A stretch of 64,000 nt of DNA from JAJDYQ01 sp965214035 (GTDB lineage: Bacteria; Pseudomonadota; Gammaproteobacteria; JAJDYQ01): contig OZ243932.1 of assembly GCA_965214035.1 (NCBI GenBank), positions 1,612,001-1,676,000 of the forward strand, read 5' to 3'. This document shows, piece by piece, positions 35,876-45,747 of the stretch. The notes under the pieces were generated by a model. The model was given only the letters and a program-made list of their open reading frames with translations, ran no database searches and was not told where the DNA came from. Numbering within the stretch: position 1 is the stretch's first letter; each line of letters begins with the position of its first letter. A program made the position numbers and the translations under genes.

Positions 35876-37327
35876 TTGCAGCTTAAAATCATCCAGCGTG
35901 TGCTCGGCATTCTGTTGATGCTGTTCAGCATTACTCAGCTAACCCCGATACCGATTTCTTTATATGACGGTGATGGTCAGATGACACCGTTTTTTATGGC
36001 TTTCCTGTTGACATTGATTGCCGGGCTGCTTATGTGGTTTCCAGTGCGCCATATCGAACAGGATCTGCGATTGCGGGATGGTTTTTTAATTGTAGCGATG
36101 TTCTGGCTGGTATTGAGCTTGTTTGGTGCCATTCCACTCATGCTGTCTGGCTCACCAAATCTTGAACTTGTCGATGCGGTATTTGAATCGGTTTCTGGCC
36201 TGACCACGACCGGTGCCACAGTGATCACAGGCCTGGATCAGCTGCCGCGATCAGTTCTTTATTACCGCCAGCAACTACAGTGGCTGGGGGGCATGGGAAT
36301 TATTGTACTCGCCGTTGCCGTTTTGCCGATGCTGGGAATTGGCGGAATGCAATTATACCGCGCCGAGACACCTGGCCCGATGAAGGATAATAAACTGACA
36401 CCGCGCATTACCGAGACGGCAAAGGCCCTGTGGTTTATATATCTCGGCCTGACTGTCACCTGTGCACTTGCATACTGGCTCGCAGGCATGAGCCTGTTCG
36501 ATGCGATATCTCACAGCTTCTCAACCATTGCGATAGGTGGCTTTTCACCCTACGACGAAAGCATCGGATACTTTGACAATACAGTGATTGAGTGCATTGC
36601 GATCATCTTCATGCTATTGGCAGGTATCAATTTTTCCCTGCATTTCATAGCATGGCGCAACATGAGCACCAGTATCTACATGGCAGACGCAGAGACACGC
36701 ACCTACCTTTCCATCCTGCTGTTTACTGCCGCACTGACATCCGCCCTGCTATATAGGCTGCATGTTACCAGCGAACCGGGAGATGCAATCATTACAGGTA
36801 TTTTTCAAGCCATATCCATCGGCACGACGACCGGATTTACCACAGAGGCATTTTATTTATGGCCGGGAGCGATACCTGTTATACTGATTTTTTCCAGCTT
36901 TGTCGGCGGATGTGCTGGCTCGACGGCGGGTGGCATCAAGGTAATCCGCTTTCTGTTGCTTATAAAACAGGGCAACCGCGAGATAAAACGCCTGATCCAT
37001 CCGAATGCGGTCATCCCAATCAAGGTAGGAGGCAAACCGTTATCGGACAAAGTCGTCAGTGCAGTATGGGGTTTCTTCTCCGCTTATGTGGCAAGCTTTG
37101 TCGTGCTCATGGTCGTTCTGATGATCAGCGGGATGGACCAGGTGACTGCCTTTTCCGCTGTGGCGGCAACCATGAATAACCTGGGACCGGGTATGGGCGA
37201 AGTCGGGCCGCACTATGCCGACATCAGTGACTTCGCCAAATGGGTATTAAGTTTTGCGATGCTGCTGGGGCGTCTGGAAGTTTTTACCCTGCTGGTTCTT
37301 GTCAGTATTACCTTCTGGAGAAAATAG
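35876..37327 (+). CDS. trkH: Trk potassium transporter membrane subunit TrkH
   Basis: TrkH is the K+-translocating subunit. The 483-residue product starts at TTG 35876, directly behind GGCAGGAG. It has the four-fold pore repeat: ESVSGLTTTGATVITGLDQL, SHSFSTIAIGGFSPYDESIG, FQAISIGTTTGFTTEAFYLW and AVAATMNNLGPGMGEVGPHY. The glycine of each selectivity filter is present, and FVGGCAGSTAGGIKVIRFLL is the conserved regulatory loop. About ten membrane helices end in LVSITFWRK. Partner of TrkA just upstream. Confidence 0.97.
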   Translation: MQLKIIQRVLGILLMLFSITQLTPIPISLYDGDGQMTPFFMAFLLTLIAGLLMWFPVRHIEQDLRLRDGFLIVAMFWLVLSLFGAIPLMLSGSPNLELVDAVFESVSGLTTTGATVITGLDQLPRSVLYYRQQLQWLGGMGIIVLAVAVLPMLGIGGMQLYRAETPGPMKDNKLTPRITETAKALWFIYLGLTVTCALAYWLAGMSLFDAISHSFSTIAIGGFSPYDESIGYFDNTVIECIAIIFMLLAGINFSLHFIAWRNMSTSIYMADAETRTYLSILLFTAALTSALLYRLHVTSEPGDAIITGIFQAISIGTTTGFTTEAFYLWPGAIPVILIFSSFVGGCAGSTAGGIKVIRFLLLIKQGNREIKRLIHPNAVIPIKVGGKPLSDKVVSAVWGFFSAYVASFVVLMVVLMISGMDQVTAFSAVAATMNNLGPGMGEVGPHYADISDFAKWVLSFAMLLGRLEVFTLLVLVSITFWRK

Positions 37328-37408
37328 CCCCTACGAAAGAGGCAGGGGGCCATCACCGAAAGAATCGCTGCCACAGTGGTTTGTCGTCCTGAAAAACAGA
37401 GACTGTCC

Positions 37409-38338
37409 CTAAGAACAAACCTGCCTCCCTTCTAAACCAGACGGTCCGTCATCATAGATATTACCCCTGGTCTCAAAGTCAGGCGGAAGCTTGAAGCGTT
37501 TATAGGCCCAGAGATATTGAGCCGGGTCCCCGAGAATAAGCTTTTCCAAAGATTGATTCATATAAGTGGCTGCCCTGACCTCATCCTGGTCAGAAAGTAC
37601 CCGATCATCAAGCGGAATACAGCCCAGTTCAAATCCACGTCCCCGTGGCAACCTGCGCATGGCTAACAGAAATACCGCCGAATCGGTTTTACGCAATAGT
37701 TTTGAAAACAGCGTCATGGTACGCGCAGGCTGACCGAAGAAAGGCGCATGGACATACGCTCCCTGTTTGGGTTCCTGATCGGTAAGCAGGGCGATGGCTT
37801 CTCTGCTCCTCAAGGCACGGATGAGAGTCTTCAGCCCCTTGTAATTCGTTTCGACCAAAGAAGCATCTGCTCTGGTACGGGCACCCAGCATGTACTGATG
37901 CAATATCCTGATTTTCGGTGGCTTGTACATAATGGTTACCGGAAACTGCCGTGCACCCGCCAGAGCAGACAGCTCCCAATTACCATAATGAGGTGTGATC
38001 AACATGACACCTCGACCCTGATCCAATGTTTCCTGTATGGCATCAACACCATGTTCAGAAACAATAAGCCGTTCAAGCCTGTGCAGAGGCCACCTGCATA
38101 CAGGTCCAAGCTCAAAAAACCACTTGCATAACTCAATCAGTGAAGCTCGAGTCAGCGCCCTCTGAGCCCTGGAATCAAGCTGAGGGAAGCAGGTTTTTAT
38201 ATTTATCAGTGACACTGAACGAATTTTGTTGGGAATAATATACAATAAATTTCCCACAAATATGCCTAAAAAGTGCAGAAATCTGAGATTAAATACACTT
38301 GTCATATTAATAAATAAATAGGCGACAATATTCTTCAT
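37409..38338 (-). CDS. LpxL/HtrB-family lipid A acyltransferase
   Basis: A 309-residue inner-membrane acyltransferase that adds a secondary acyl chain to lipid A precursors. Near residue 115 is the catalytic HX4D/E motif as ITPHYGNWELSALAG; around 140 MYKPPKIRILHQYML and at 200 LTDQEPKQGAYVHAPFFGQP are typical of the LpxL/LpxM group, and PAQYLWAYKRFKLPP closes the protein. The first 25 residues form a membrane anchor. Which acyl chain it adds cannot be inferred. It is transcribed opposite to trkH and 28 bases downstream of ttcA on the same strand, so they may be co-transcribed. Confidence 0.9.
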   Translation of the reverse strand: MKNIVAYLFINMTSVFNLRFLHFLGIFVGNLLYIIPNKIRSVSLINIKTCFPQLDSRAQRALTRASLIELCKWFFELGPVCRWPLHRLERLIVSEHGVDAIQETLDQGRGVMLITPHYGNWELSALAGARQFPVTIMYKPPKIRILHQYMLGARTRADASLVETNYKGLKTLIRALRSREAIALLTDQEPKQGAYVHAPFFGQPARTMTLFSKLLRKTDSAVFLLAMRRLPRGRGFELGCIPLDDRVLSDQDEVRAATYMNQSLEKLILGDPAQYLWAYKRFKLPPDFETRGNIYDDGPSGLEGRQVCS

Positions 38339-38366
38339 AAATAATGATTAGTGGGAAAAATAAACT

Positions 38367-39119
38367 CTAAAAATCTTTTTTCATGATAGGATTCATTGCC
38401 GAAAGCAGGTTCTGAAACAGATTTTTATTTTTTGACTCTTCCTGCGCAAGCAACTCTTTCATGTGTTGGCGCTGTGTCGGCCTGTTAAAACAGGCAGGAC
38501 AGTTTTCCATAATGACCGGCAGGCCAGCATCCTGCGCAAAACGGGCCAGTTGACGTTCCCGCACATAGACCATTGGCCGTATGACCCGTATATCGCCATC
38601 ATTATTGGTGTAATGTGCCTTCATGGTTTTCAGCCGCCCGCCATGAAACGCAGACATAAGAAAGCTCTCGGCGAGGTCATCCAGATGCTGGGCAAGAGCC
38701 AGAACATTATAGCCATGCCGGCGGGCGGTCCTGTACATCAGCCCACGGCGCATACGGGCGCACCAGGCGCAATAAGAGTTTCCCTTCATGCAGGATTCCG
38801 CGAGCTCGACAATGGGTTCGGAAACATAAAAATACTCCAATCCGAACCCGGCGACATAATCCTGCAATGGGGAGGGGTCAAAGACATCACTCTGTGGATC
38901 GACAGTAACAACACCAAGTTCGAAATGAATGGGGGCATGTCGGCACAACAGACGCAGCACATGCAGTAACGACAAGGAATCCTTGCCGCCGGAAAGACCC
39001 AATAACACCCGATCACCTTCCCGAATCATATCAAAGTCGGCAATGGCGCGACCGACGAGGCGCCTGAGACTTTTGGGAGGCTCTACAAGGCCAGAATGCT
39101 TGGCGGGTGGGTGATCCAT
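38367..39119 (-). CDS. ttcA: tRNA 2-thiocytidine(32) synthetase TtcA
   Basis: TtcA thiolates cytidine 32 in tRNA using ATP and an iron-sulfur cluster. The 250-residue product from ATG 39119 has the PP-loop VLLGLSGGKDSLSLLHVLRL, the first CXXC (SYCAWCARMRRGLMYRTA) and ALAQHLDDLAESFLMSAFHG, followed by IRPMVYVRERQLARFAQDAG and a second CXXC (ENCPACFNRPTQRQHMKELL). It is shorter than E. coli TtcA (311) at both ends, within the range of the TtcA family in other gammaproteobacteria. Upstream in-frame sequence to 39209 is outside the family. Confidence 0.92.
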   Translation of the reverse strand: MDHPPAKHSGLVEPPKSLRRLVGRAIADFDMIREGDRVLLGLSGGKDSLSLLHVLRLLCRHAPIHFELGVVTVDPQSDVFDPSPLQDYVAGFGLEYFYVSEPIVELAESCMKGNSYCAWCARMRRGLMYRTARRHGYNVLALAQHLDDLAESFLMSAFHGGRLKTMKAHYTNNDGDIRVIRPMVYVRERQLARFAQDAGLPVIMENCPACFNRPTQRQHMKELLAQEESKNKNLFQNLLSAMNPIMKKDF

Positions 39120-39570
39120 TGAAACATTATTCCCGCTTTGGCATACTTTGGCAAAGTGGAAGTTCCATCCTGCACCCTGATATTGGGGGATTGATTGACT
39201 TAACTCCAACAGTCAGCGGCTGTAAAACCTCTGCATACTGGAGAAATTACAATAATGAGCGCACAACTGGAAATGAGAGAGCTGGATGAGTCTGCAAGGC
39301 AGACTTTTGAATATAGCAAACCGGCACATAATCAGCCTGGCCATGCTGTGCCTGATTGGGCCGGAAAAATTTACTTCGGCGATTGTCTCGACCAGATGAA
39401 AAAACTGCCGGATAACAGCATTGATTTGATTATCACTTCACCGCCGTATGCCGATGCCAGAAAACATACCTACGGAGGCGTACCGCCGAATGAATATGTC
39501 GAATGGTTCTGCGAGCGGGCGGAGCAGATGCTCAGAATTCTTTCACCTGCAGGGTCGTTTGTCCTGAACA

Positions 39571-40648
39571 CGCGGATTCAACTCGCAAGTGCAATCTGTA
39601 GTTTGATTCCTGAAAATACCTCATTAGGCGTTTTAATGCCAAGACATTTTTCAGGTCGATTATTCAGTCTATTCATGGCTGGCTCAATTTCTCTGTGGGT
39701 AATGGTTGTCAACTCACCCCCCTTTGGAAAATACTGTCGGATGAGTCCATTGGTATTTTCATTCAGGCCCCGCTCCCATGAAGCATAAGGATGGGCAAAG
39801 TAAAACCGGGCGTTGAGTGTATCGGCGATATGTTGGTGACCGGCAAACTCCTTACCGTTATCGGAGGTCAGTGTGATGACCCTGTCGGACCATGGCGCCA
39901 GAAGATCGATGATGGCATCCGTGACGCATTGGGCTGTGTTACGTTGGACCTTTTTGATCAAGGTGAAACGGGATTTTCGCTCGGTCAGGGAGACCAGGGC
40001 TTGTCGGTGGTTTTTACCGATCAGGGTATCGAGTTCCCCGTCGCCGATACGTGAACGGGTATCAACGATTCCGGGGCGCTGGTCAATGCTGACACGACCG
40101 ACAAGCTGACCCCGGCGATTGTAGCTGCCATCGCGTTTACGGCGCTGCTTTTGGCAGCGCAGATGACGATACAGATGCCCCCCCCCTCATGCTTGTCCCG
40201 CACAATGTATTGGTAGCTCCATTCATGACGGACCGACCGGTTCCTGTGTGCTTTGAGCCACAGGCTGATTTGCTCTGCACTCCAGTCAAGCTCCAGCAGG
40301 TGTCGTACATGACTCCGGGTCGTCTCGGTCACCCGGTAGCGCACTTTGACCTGTCGGCGCTTGTCACTCAGGCGTTGAGCCTGTTCAGGGCGATAACCAC
40401 GAAGACCCGTATTGCGCTGAAGCTCACGGCTAATGGTGGATCGACTTCAACCTGACATCATGGCTATCCCGGATTGGTTATGGCCGGCTTTCTTCAGGGC
40501 ATCAATCCGGTATCGTTGTTCCTGGGTAAGCTGTTTGTATCTCATCGTGCTCCTCTTTCCTGGCAGAATGGGAAAGCTGTGAATCATACAGCAGCTTACC
40601 CTATCGCCAACTCGTCAAGAGTTGCACTTACAAGTTGAACTCAGGATA
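39571..40648 (-). mobile_element. IS30-family insertion sequence (decayed)
   Basis: About 1.08 kb inserted in the methyltransferase gene. Imperfect terminal inverted repeats: TTCAACTCGCAAGTGCAA at 39577-39594 against the complement of TTGCACTTACAAGTTGAA at 40622-40639 (three mismatches in 18). Outer limits are set from the interrupted methylase frame; I could not define a target duplication. It carries one transposase on the minus strand, itself broken, so the element cannot move by itself. Confidence 0.85.
39578..40545 (-). pseudogene. IS30-family transposase, inactivated
   Basis: Starts MRYKQLTQEQRYRIDALKKA at 40545, contains the helix-turn-helix phrase STISRELQRNTG, then SAEQISLWLKAH, and the catalytic DDE part RVITLTSDNGKEFAGHQHIA and GLNENTNGLIRQYFPKGGEL, typical of IS30. 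Two lesions: TGA at 40447-40449 in the helix-turn-helix, and a frame break at a nine-G run on the minus strand (C9 at 40178-40186), where seven G would restore frame. The rest is well conserved, so the damage is recent. Confidence 0.88.
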
Positions 40649-41387
40649 TTAAAGAAAAGGCACAGAACGGAGAAAGACACACCTATGTCCTTGAACTGAT
40701 TCTGGCACTCAAGAAGGACGTTGGTTTCAGGTGGGTCGAAGAATATATCTGGCATAAGACAACTGCGGCACCGGGCAAATGGAAATACCGATTCAGGGAT
40801 TCCTGGGAGCGACTGCTGCACTTCAGCAAAAGCAAGGACATTAAAATGAGGCAGGATGCCGTCAAAGTGCCGATTGGAGACTGGACATCGAAGCGCCTTG
40901 CCAATATGAGCGCAAACGATAAAAGCAGACAGGAATCATCGACTCGTTCCAAGGTCGGTCGATGTATCGCGAACTGGCAGGGCCGGGATACGGTTTATCC
41001 GTCCAATGTGCTGCATAAATCGCCCGTTGCCCACAATACCGGACACAGTGCGGCGTTTCCGGAATGGCTGCCTGAATTTTTTATCCATCTGTTCACAGAC
41101 GAAGGCGATATTGTCCTTGATCCATTCCTGGGTTCAGGGACGACATACCGGGTTACCGAAAGAATGGGCGGGGTTCCGGTAGGTACTGAGATGAACGGTA
41201 AAACCAAAATGGACCTGGGTTCATGAATCTATCATGGATATCTGTTTGAATATCTATGCAACGCACTTAACCCATCATCCGATGTAGCGTCCCATTGCCG
41301 GGAAATTATGGAGGCCAGCCTGCCACCCAGGATTGAACAAGCAGATAATTACCGATATGTTTAGCATCGGTTAGCGCAAACATGCGG

Positions 41388-42203
41388 TCAGGCTTTATCC
41401 ACCTGATTCAGATGCACATCCCGCTGCGGGTAGGGAATGGAGATGCCTTCTGCGTCGAAGCGTTTTTTGATCGCCTCGGTCAGTCCAAAATAGGCATCCC
41501 AGTAATCGCCGGTTGCCACCCAGGGACGAACCACAAAATTGACACTGCTATCGGCCAGCTCTGCCACAGCAATCGTGGGCACCGGGTCTTTCAACACCCG
41601 GCTGTCAGCGGTCACAACCTCGTGCATGATCGACCTGGCCCTGTCAATATCATCTTCATAGCTGATGCCCATGACCAGATCAACGCGGCGGGTATCTTTG
41701 GCGGAGTAATTCATGATCGGGCCGCCGGTTACCGACGAATTGGGGATAATGACTTTCTTGTTATCCGTTGTAAGCAGTTCGGTGGTAAAAACCATGATCT
41801 TTTCCACCACCCCGGCCTGACCGGCCGCTTCAATATAGTCCCCTATCTTGAAAGGGCGAAAAATCAGAATCAATACACCGGCGGCAAAGTTTGCCAGTGA
41901 ACCCTGCAATGCCAGACCGACGGCCAGACCAGCGGCACCGACTACAGCCACAAAGGAGGCGGTCTGTATGCCCAACTGTCCCAGCGCCGCAATGATCGAA
42001 AATGCCAACACGGCATAATAAACCAGTGCTGCCACAAAATGCTGTAGCGCCAGGTCAACATCTTTGACCTTCATTATTTTTTCGGTCAGACGGCTTAACC
42101 AGCGCGCCACAAATTTGCCAACATAAAAAATGGCAATCGCAGCCAGAATTTTTAACCCATAAAAAGCGACAAATTCAGAAACTGCATTCAAAGAAATATC
42201 CAT
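41388..42203 (-). CDS. mscS: Small-conductance mechanosensitive channel MscS
   Basis: A 271-residue inner-membrane channel that opens under membrane tension to release solutes during osmotic downshock. Three N-terminal helices are followed by the pore helix VGAAGLAVGLALQGSLANFA AGV, in which the Gly/Ala pattern of TM3 is intact, then the beta domain (FRPFKIGDYIEAAGQAGVVE, IIPNSSVTGGPIMNYSAKDT) and the C-terminal alpha/beta cage ending ISIPYPQRDVHL. Length equals the short E. coli MscS (286). AGGAG lies eight bases before the ATG. Single-gene unit, divergent from dtd. Confidence 0.95.
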   Translation of the reverse strand: MDISLNAVSEFVAFYGLKILAAIAIFYVGKFVARWLSRLTEKIMKVKDVDLALQHFVAALVYYAVLAFSIIAALGQLGIQTASFVAVVGAAGLAVGLALQGSLANFAAGVLILIFRPFKIGDYIEAAGQAGVVEKIMVFTTELLTTDNKKVIIPNSSVTGGPIMNYSAKDTRRVDLVMGISYEDDIDRARSIMHEVVTADSRVLKDPVPTIAVAELADSSVNFVVRPWVATGDYWDAYFGLTEAIKKRFDAEGISIPYPQRDVHLNQVDKA

Positions 42204-42464
42204 TATTTACTCCTTAGTAACCAATCAAGCACGGCAGAGGTCTCCCCCGAATCGCCATTATAGATAAAAATGGTGTTCTTTGTAAAATAAAAGGAGCAAG
42301 CCCGCATTTAACAACGCATCTGGCAGATTCCGGGACAGAAACACATATAACAAGACAGTCCCGACATCTGAAGGTCGGTTCCAACTACTGTATGGACTTT
42401 TAATTTATGCTGCAGTCAGGTAATTATGAAGAAGATTTTTCAGATTATCGATGGGAGGTTCTGG

Positions 42465-42905
42465 ATGATTGGACTTATTCAAAGGGTTTCGAGTGCCTCT
42501 GTGCGGATTGGCGGCGATGTTACAGCGGAAATCGGTGCAGGAATACTGGCATTGATCGGCATCGAGAAAGCCGACCATGAAAAACAGGCTGATCGGTTAC
42601 TGCAAAGGATTTTGACATATCGCATATTTCCAGATGAGCAGGGCAGGATGAATATCAGCCTGAACAACATATCCGGCGGATTATTGCTGATACCGCAATT
42701 CACCCTGATTGCAGATACCCGGAGTGGCAATCGTCCAGGCTTCTCCAGAGGTGCGCCACCTGAGCAGGGCAGATATCTTTTCAACTACCTGCTGGAGCAG
42801 GCGAAAACAATCCATCCCTGTGTCTGTGCCGGGGTATTTGGCGCGGACATGCAGGTCGAGCTGATAAACAATGGCCCAGTCACATTCTGGCTACAGGCTG
42901 ACTAG
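42465..42905 (+). CDS. dtd: D-aminoacyl-tRNA deacylase
   Basis: Dtd hydrolyses D-amino acids mischarged on tRNA. The 146-residue product starts MIGLIQRVSSASVRIGGDVT at ATG 42465 behind GGGAGG (an in-frame ATG at 42426 would add 13 foreign residues). LLLIPQFTLIADTRSGNRPG contains the SQFTL-like motif with Pro in place of Ser, and TGIFGADMQVELINNGPVTF is here CAGVFGADMQVELINNGPVT, the conserved NXGPXT active-site motif. Convergent with priA, six bases apart. Confidence 0.96.
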   Translation: MIGLIQRVSSASVRIGGDVTAEIGAGILALIGIEKADHEKQADRLLQRILTYRIFPDEQGRMNISLNNISGGLLLIPQFTLIADTRSGNRPGFSRGAPPEQGRYLFNYLLEQAKTIHPCVCAGVFGADMQVELINNGPVTFWLQAD

Positions 42906-42911
42906 GGGCAT

Positions 42912-45116
42912 TCAGTACAAATTATAGGGATCGATATCAACGGACCAGCGCACCCGACGTGAGGTTTTCAACCTGTCGAGCTGAGCTATCGCATGATTCA
43001 AAAGGCGGTGCAATGAAGATCGTTTTAGTGAACGTATCAATATCTGCATCTGAAAATAACCAGCCTTACGTTCCAGCGGTGCCACTGAAGGACCCGATAC
43101 CTCAATATCAGCCACACTGTCAGCTCGCAACAGGTCAGCAGTATGCTGCATGAAATCCTGCACAGGTGCCCTGTTTCTGGCTTCTGCCCTTAAAAGCGCC
43201 AGATAGCTGAAGGGTGGCATGGACGTCTTTTCCCTTGCCTGGCCAAGCTGGCGGACGAACTGCCGGTAATCGAGTTTTTCCAGAGACATAAAAAAAGGAT
43301 GTTCTGGATGGCGGGTCTGCACATAGACCTTTCCGGTTCTGGATGCTCGTCCGGCACGCCCGGCGACCTGGATCAGAATCTGTGCCATATGCTCCTGTGC
43401 ACGGAAATCAAGGCCATATATGCCGTAATCGGCATCAAGAATGATGACAGTACCCACTTGAGGAAAGTGATGTCCCTTCGCAATCATCTGCGTACCGAGC
43501 AGGATTTTTCGCTGACCTGAACGGATGGAACGGATCATGTTTGCGAAGGTATGTTTGCCTCGCACCGTATCGCGGTCCATTCTCAGAACACCGGCATCCG
43601 GAAAACGCCCGGCAAGGAACTCTTCAAGCCGTTCAGTTCCCTGACCAAGATTGAGCAGGTCACGACGACCGCAATCAGGACATTGCAGGGGGAAAGGTCT
43701 TTCATGCGAACATACATGGCAGCAGATTCGTTTTATTCGCTTGTGGACCGTCATACGCACATCGCAACGATGGCATTCAGCCACCCAGCCGCAGCCGGGG
43801 CAGACCAGAGCGGGGGCATATCCACGCCGATTCAGAAACAATAGAACCTGCCCATCCTGCCTTAATTCCTCGGTTATGGCATTGATTGCCGTGCGAGTCA
43901 GCCCTCCCTCCAATCTCTGGTTGCGCATATCCAGCCTGAAAATTTGTGGATGAATGGCACCTGCTGCACGCTCAGGCAAAGCGAGCAGCCGGGATTTATT
44001 TTGGTCAGCATTGTGCAGGGATTCAAGCGATGGCGTGGCACTCCCCAGTAAAATCGGCAAACTCAACATACTGGCGCGCTTGATTGCGACATCACGGGCC
44101 GAATATCGAAAGCCCTCCATTTGCTTGAATGAGCTGTCATGCTCTTCATCCACAATGATCAGACCGGGATTATGCAGAGGGATAAAAACCGCGGAACGTG
44201 TACCGATGATGATTCGGGCACACCCCCGGTGTGCATCCAGCCAGGCCCGCTTTCTCTCCCCGTCACTCAGGCCGGAATGCAGAAGCGCAATTCCAGCTTG
44301 AAACCGCTGTTGAAAGCTCTCCAGTAACTGCGGTGTGAGACCGATCTCAGGAACAAGCACCAACACCTGTTTACCCTGTTTAAGAAAATGCTGTGCCGCA
44401 CGTAAATAAACTTCGGTCTTGCCACTGCCGGTTACACCGTATAGCAGATGGCAATGGAATCCCTTATCCAGGCTTATGATGGCCTCAAGTGCTAACGCCT
44501 GATCCGTATTCAGTTCGAAATCAGGCCTGTTTATGGCAGGGTTATAACGCTCAACAGGCTGATCACGGCGCACAATCAGGCCTTTTTTTTCCAGTGCCCT
44601 GAGCGTTGGCTGAGGCTTCTGAAACAGTGTTTTGAGTACCGATTCATGGCAGCCCTGCCGAGCGTTAATGATTTCATAGAGTGCGCACTGTCTGGGGGCA
44701 CGCTGCAGGCCTGCCTCAAACCCGGAAGAATCTGGCCGGATTTGCCAGAATGTATCAATGTTCTGCACGGTTTCTCCGCCCCGACGTATCATGGCGGGCA
44801 GCGCCGTCGCAACAACCTCCCCCACAGGATGAAGATAGTATTCACTGGCCCAGTTCAGCAGTTTCAGTAATTTTTCATCCAGCAGAGGCTCTGCATCAAG
44901 CAGCTCTGTGATTTCCTTTAGCTCAAAGTCAGATTTTCGACTATGCACCTCCAGAATGATACCGATGACTGATTTATTACCAAAAGGTGCCCGCACACGG
45001 CGCCCCGGAAGGTTATGAATCCCCTGGCAGATGCAGGGCAATCGATAGTCAAAAGATTTGCGCAGAGGGACATTAATCGCAACACGAATCAGACTGTCGG
45101 CTGGTTTAGGCTGCAT
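42912..45116 (-). CDS. priA: Primosomal protein N', replication restart helicase PriA
   Basis: PriA recognises stalled forks and reloads the replisome. The 734-residue product contains an N-terminal 3'-end binding domain (LRKSFDYRLP, GRRVRAPFGNKSVIGIIL), the SF2 helicase with Walker A (LLYGVTGSGKTEVYLRAA) and DEEH box (GLIIVDEEHDSSFKQMEGF), the zinc-binding Cys cluster (LVCPGCGWVAECHRCDVRM, CCHVCSHERPFPLQCPDCG) and motif VI (ILIQVAGRAGRASRTGKVYV). Its upstream region carries an inverted pair of perfect DnaA boxes 54-76 bases before the start, suggesting control by DnaA. Confidence 0.97.
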   Translation of the reverse strand: MQPKPADSLIRVAINVPLRKSFDYRLPCICQGIHNLPGRRVRAPFGNKSVIGIILEVHSRKSDFELKEITELLDAEPLLDEKLLKLLNWASEYYLHPVGEVVATALPAMIRRGGETVQNIDTFWQIRPDSSGFEAGLQRAPRQCALYEIINARQGCHESVLKTLFQKPQPTLRALEKKGLIVRRDQPVERYNPAINRPDFELNTDQALALEAIISLDKGFHCHLLYGVTGSGKTEVYLRAAQHFLKQGKQVLVLVPEIGLTPQLLESFQQRFQAGIALLHSGLSDGERKRAWLDAHRGCARIIIGTRSAVFIPLHNPGLIIVDEEHDSSFKQMEGFRYSARDVAIKRASMLSLPILLGSATPSLESLHNADQNKSRLLALPERAAGAIHPQIFRLDMRNQRLEGGLTRTAINAITEELRQDGQVLLFLNRRGYAPALVCPGCGWVAECHRCDVRMTVHKRIKRICCHVCSHERPFPLQCPDCGRRDLLNLGQGTERLEEFLAGRFPDAGVLRMDRDTVRGKHTFANMIRSIRSGQRKILLGTQMIAKGHHFPQVGTVIILDADYGIYGLDFRAQEHMAQILIQVAGRAGRASRTGKVYVQTRHPEHPFFMSLEKLDYRQFVRQLGQAREKTSMPPFSYLALLRAEARNRAPVQDFMQHTADLLRADSVADIEVSGPSVAPLERKAGYFQMQILIRSLKRSSLHRLLNHAIAQLDRLKTSRRVRWSVDIDPYNLY

Positions 45117-45169
45117 GTATTAAAGAGAATCACTCAGCGGATTGTGGCTGAAAGAATAAGAAAAATACC

Positions 45170-45192
45170 TTATCCACAAAATCTGTGGATAA
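45170..45192. promoter_or_regulatory. Inverted pair of perfect DnaA boxes upstream of priA
   Basis: TTATCCACA (45170-45178) and TGTGGATAA (45184-45192) are the DnaA-box consensus in opposite orientation with a five-base spacer, forming a perfect 9-bp inverted repeat. They lie 54-76 bases upstream of the priA ATG. A third match, TGTGCATAA, occurs at 45751-45759. Confidence 0.6.
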
Positions 45193-45588
45193 TTCAGTGG
45201 ATGAACCGCTAAAAATGGCATGAAACGGTTTTCCTGTCGAGCTTCCTGTTAAATTGCACAAAAAAAATACACATATAATAACTTCAATAAAATCAAAGGC
45301 TTGCATTTTTTCATTGGCAACAATGGAAATATGACAGGCCCTTCATATTCAGGAATAGCACATATTGGCAAGCGGTGAATAATTTTGCCGGATATGAGGC
45401 CAGGGGCAGGGAATACCGACAAAATCTTTTCAGCGAAAATAGCGGAGAAATCCGGCAAAGGTTAAATTAAATTCTAGCTTAATGCGCTAACTGCACCCTG
45501 AACTGACCGGCATATCAAGAACAGGAAGCAGCCTCGACTATTGGCCAAACCAGTATCACTAACCTATTGATAGTAAAAGGATAGTTTT

Positions 45589-45747
45589 GTGATCCTGGCA
45601 AACCTGCGGCGACAGGCCGATGCTCAGGCCCGGATCGGAATTGAAGAAATTCATAAATTTTTAATATTATATCCAGACATTGTTCAGGCCGATATTGAGA
45701 TAAACAGCACCGGTCCGAACCCGGTGCCGATGGCCTGCTGTGCATGA
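45589..45747 (+). CDS. Possible small protein of 52 residues
   Basis: GTG start at 45589, preceded by AAAAGGAT at good spacing. The product is MILANLRRQADAQARIGIEE continuing with IHKFLILYPDIVQADIEINS and ending TGPNPVPMACCA, a hydrophilic helix-like first half and a Pro/Cys C-terminus. Composition is protein-like and there is a ribosome binding site, but there is no homology I can name. It could be a small regulatory or modified peptide, or chance. No neighbouring modification or export gene supports a peptide cluster. Confidence 0.35.
   Translation: MILANLRRQADAQARIGIEEIHKFLILYPDIVQADIEINSTGPNPVPMACCA

Larger units (their letters stand above)
39255..41226 (+). pseudogene. DNA methyltransferase (beta-class N4/N6), split by an IS30-family insertion
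   Basis: The 5' part (39255-39570) encodes the N-terminus with KIYFGDCLDQMKKLPDNSID and the catalytic TSPPY (IITSPPYADARK), ending LSPAGSFVLN. The 3' part (40649-41226) resumes with KEKAQNGERHTYVLELILAL and ends with the SAM site ILDPFLGSGTTYRVTERMGG. TSPPY before DPFLGSGTT is the beta-class order of N4-cytosine or N6-adenine methylases, often partners of restriction enzymes. Removing 39571-40648 joins the two reading frames exactly. No restriction endonuclease lies nearby, so this was either an orphan methylase or a system remnant. The gene must be inactive as it stands. Confidence 0.9.
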
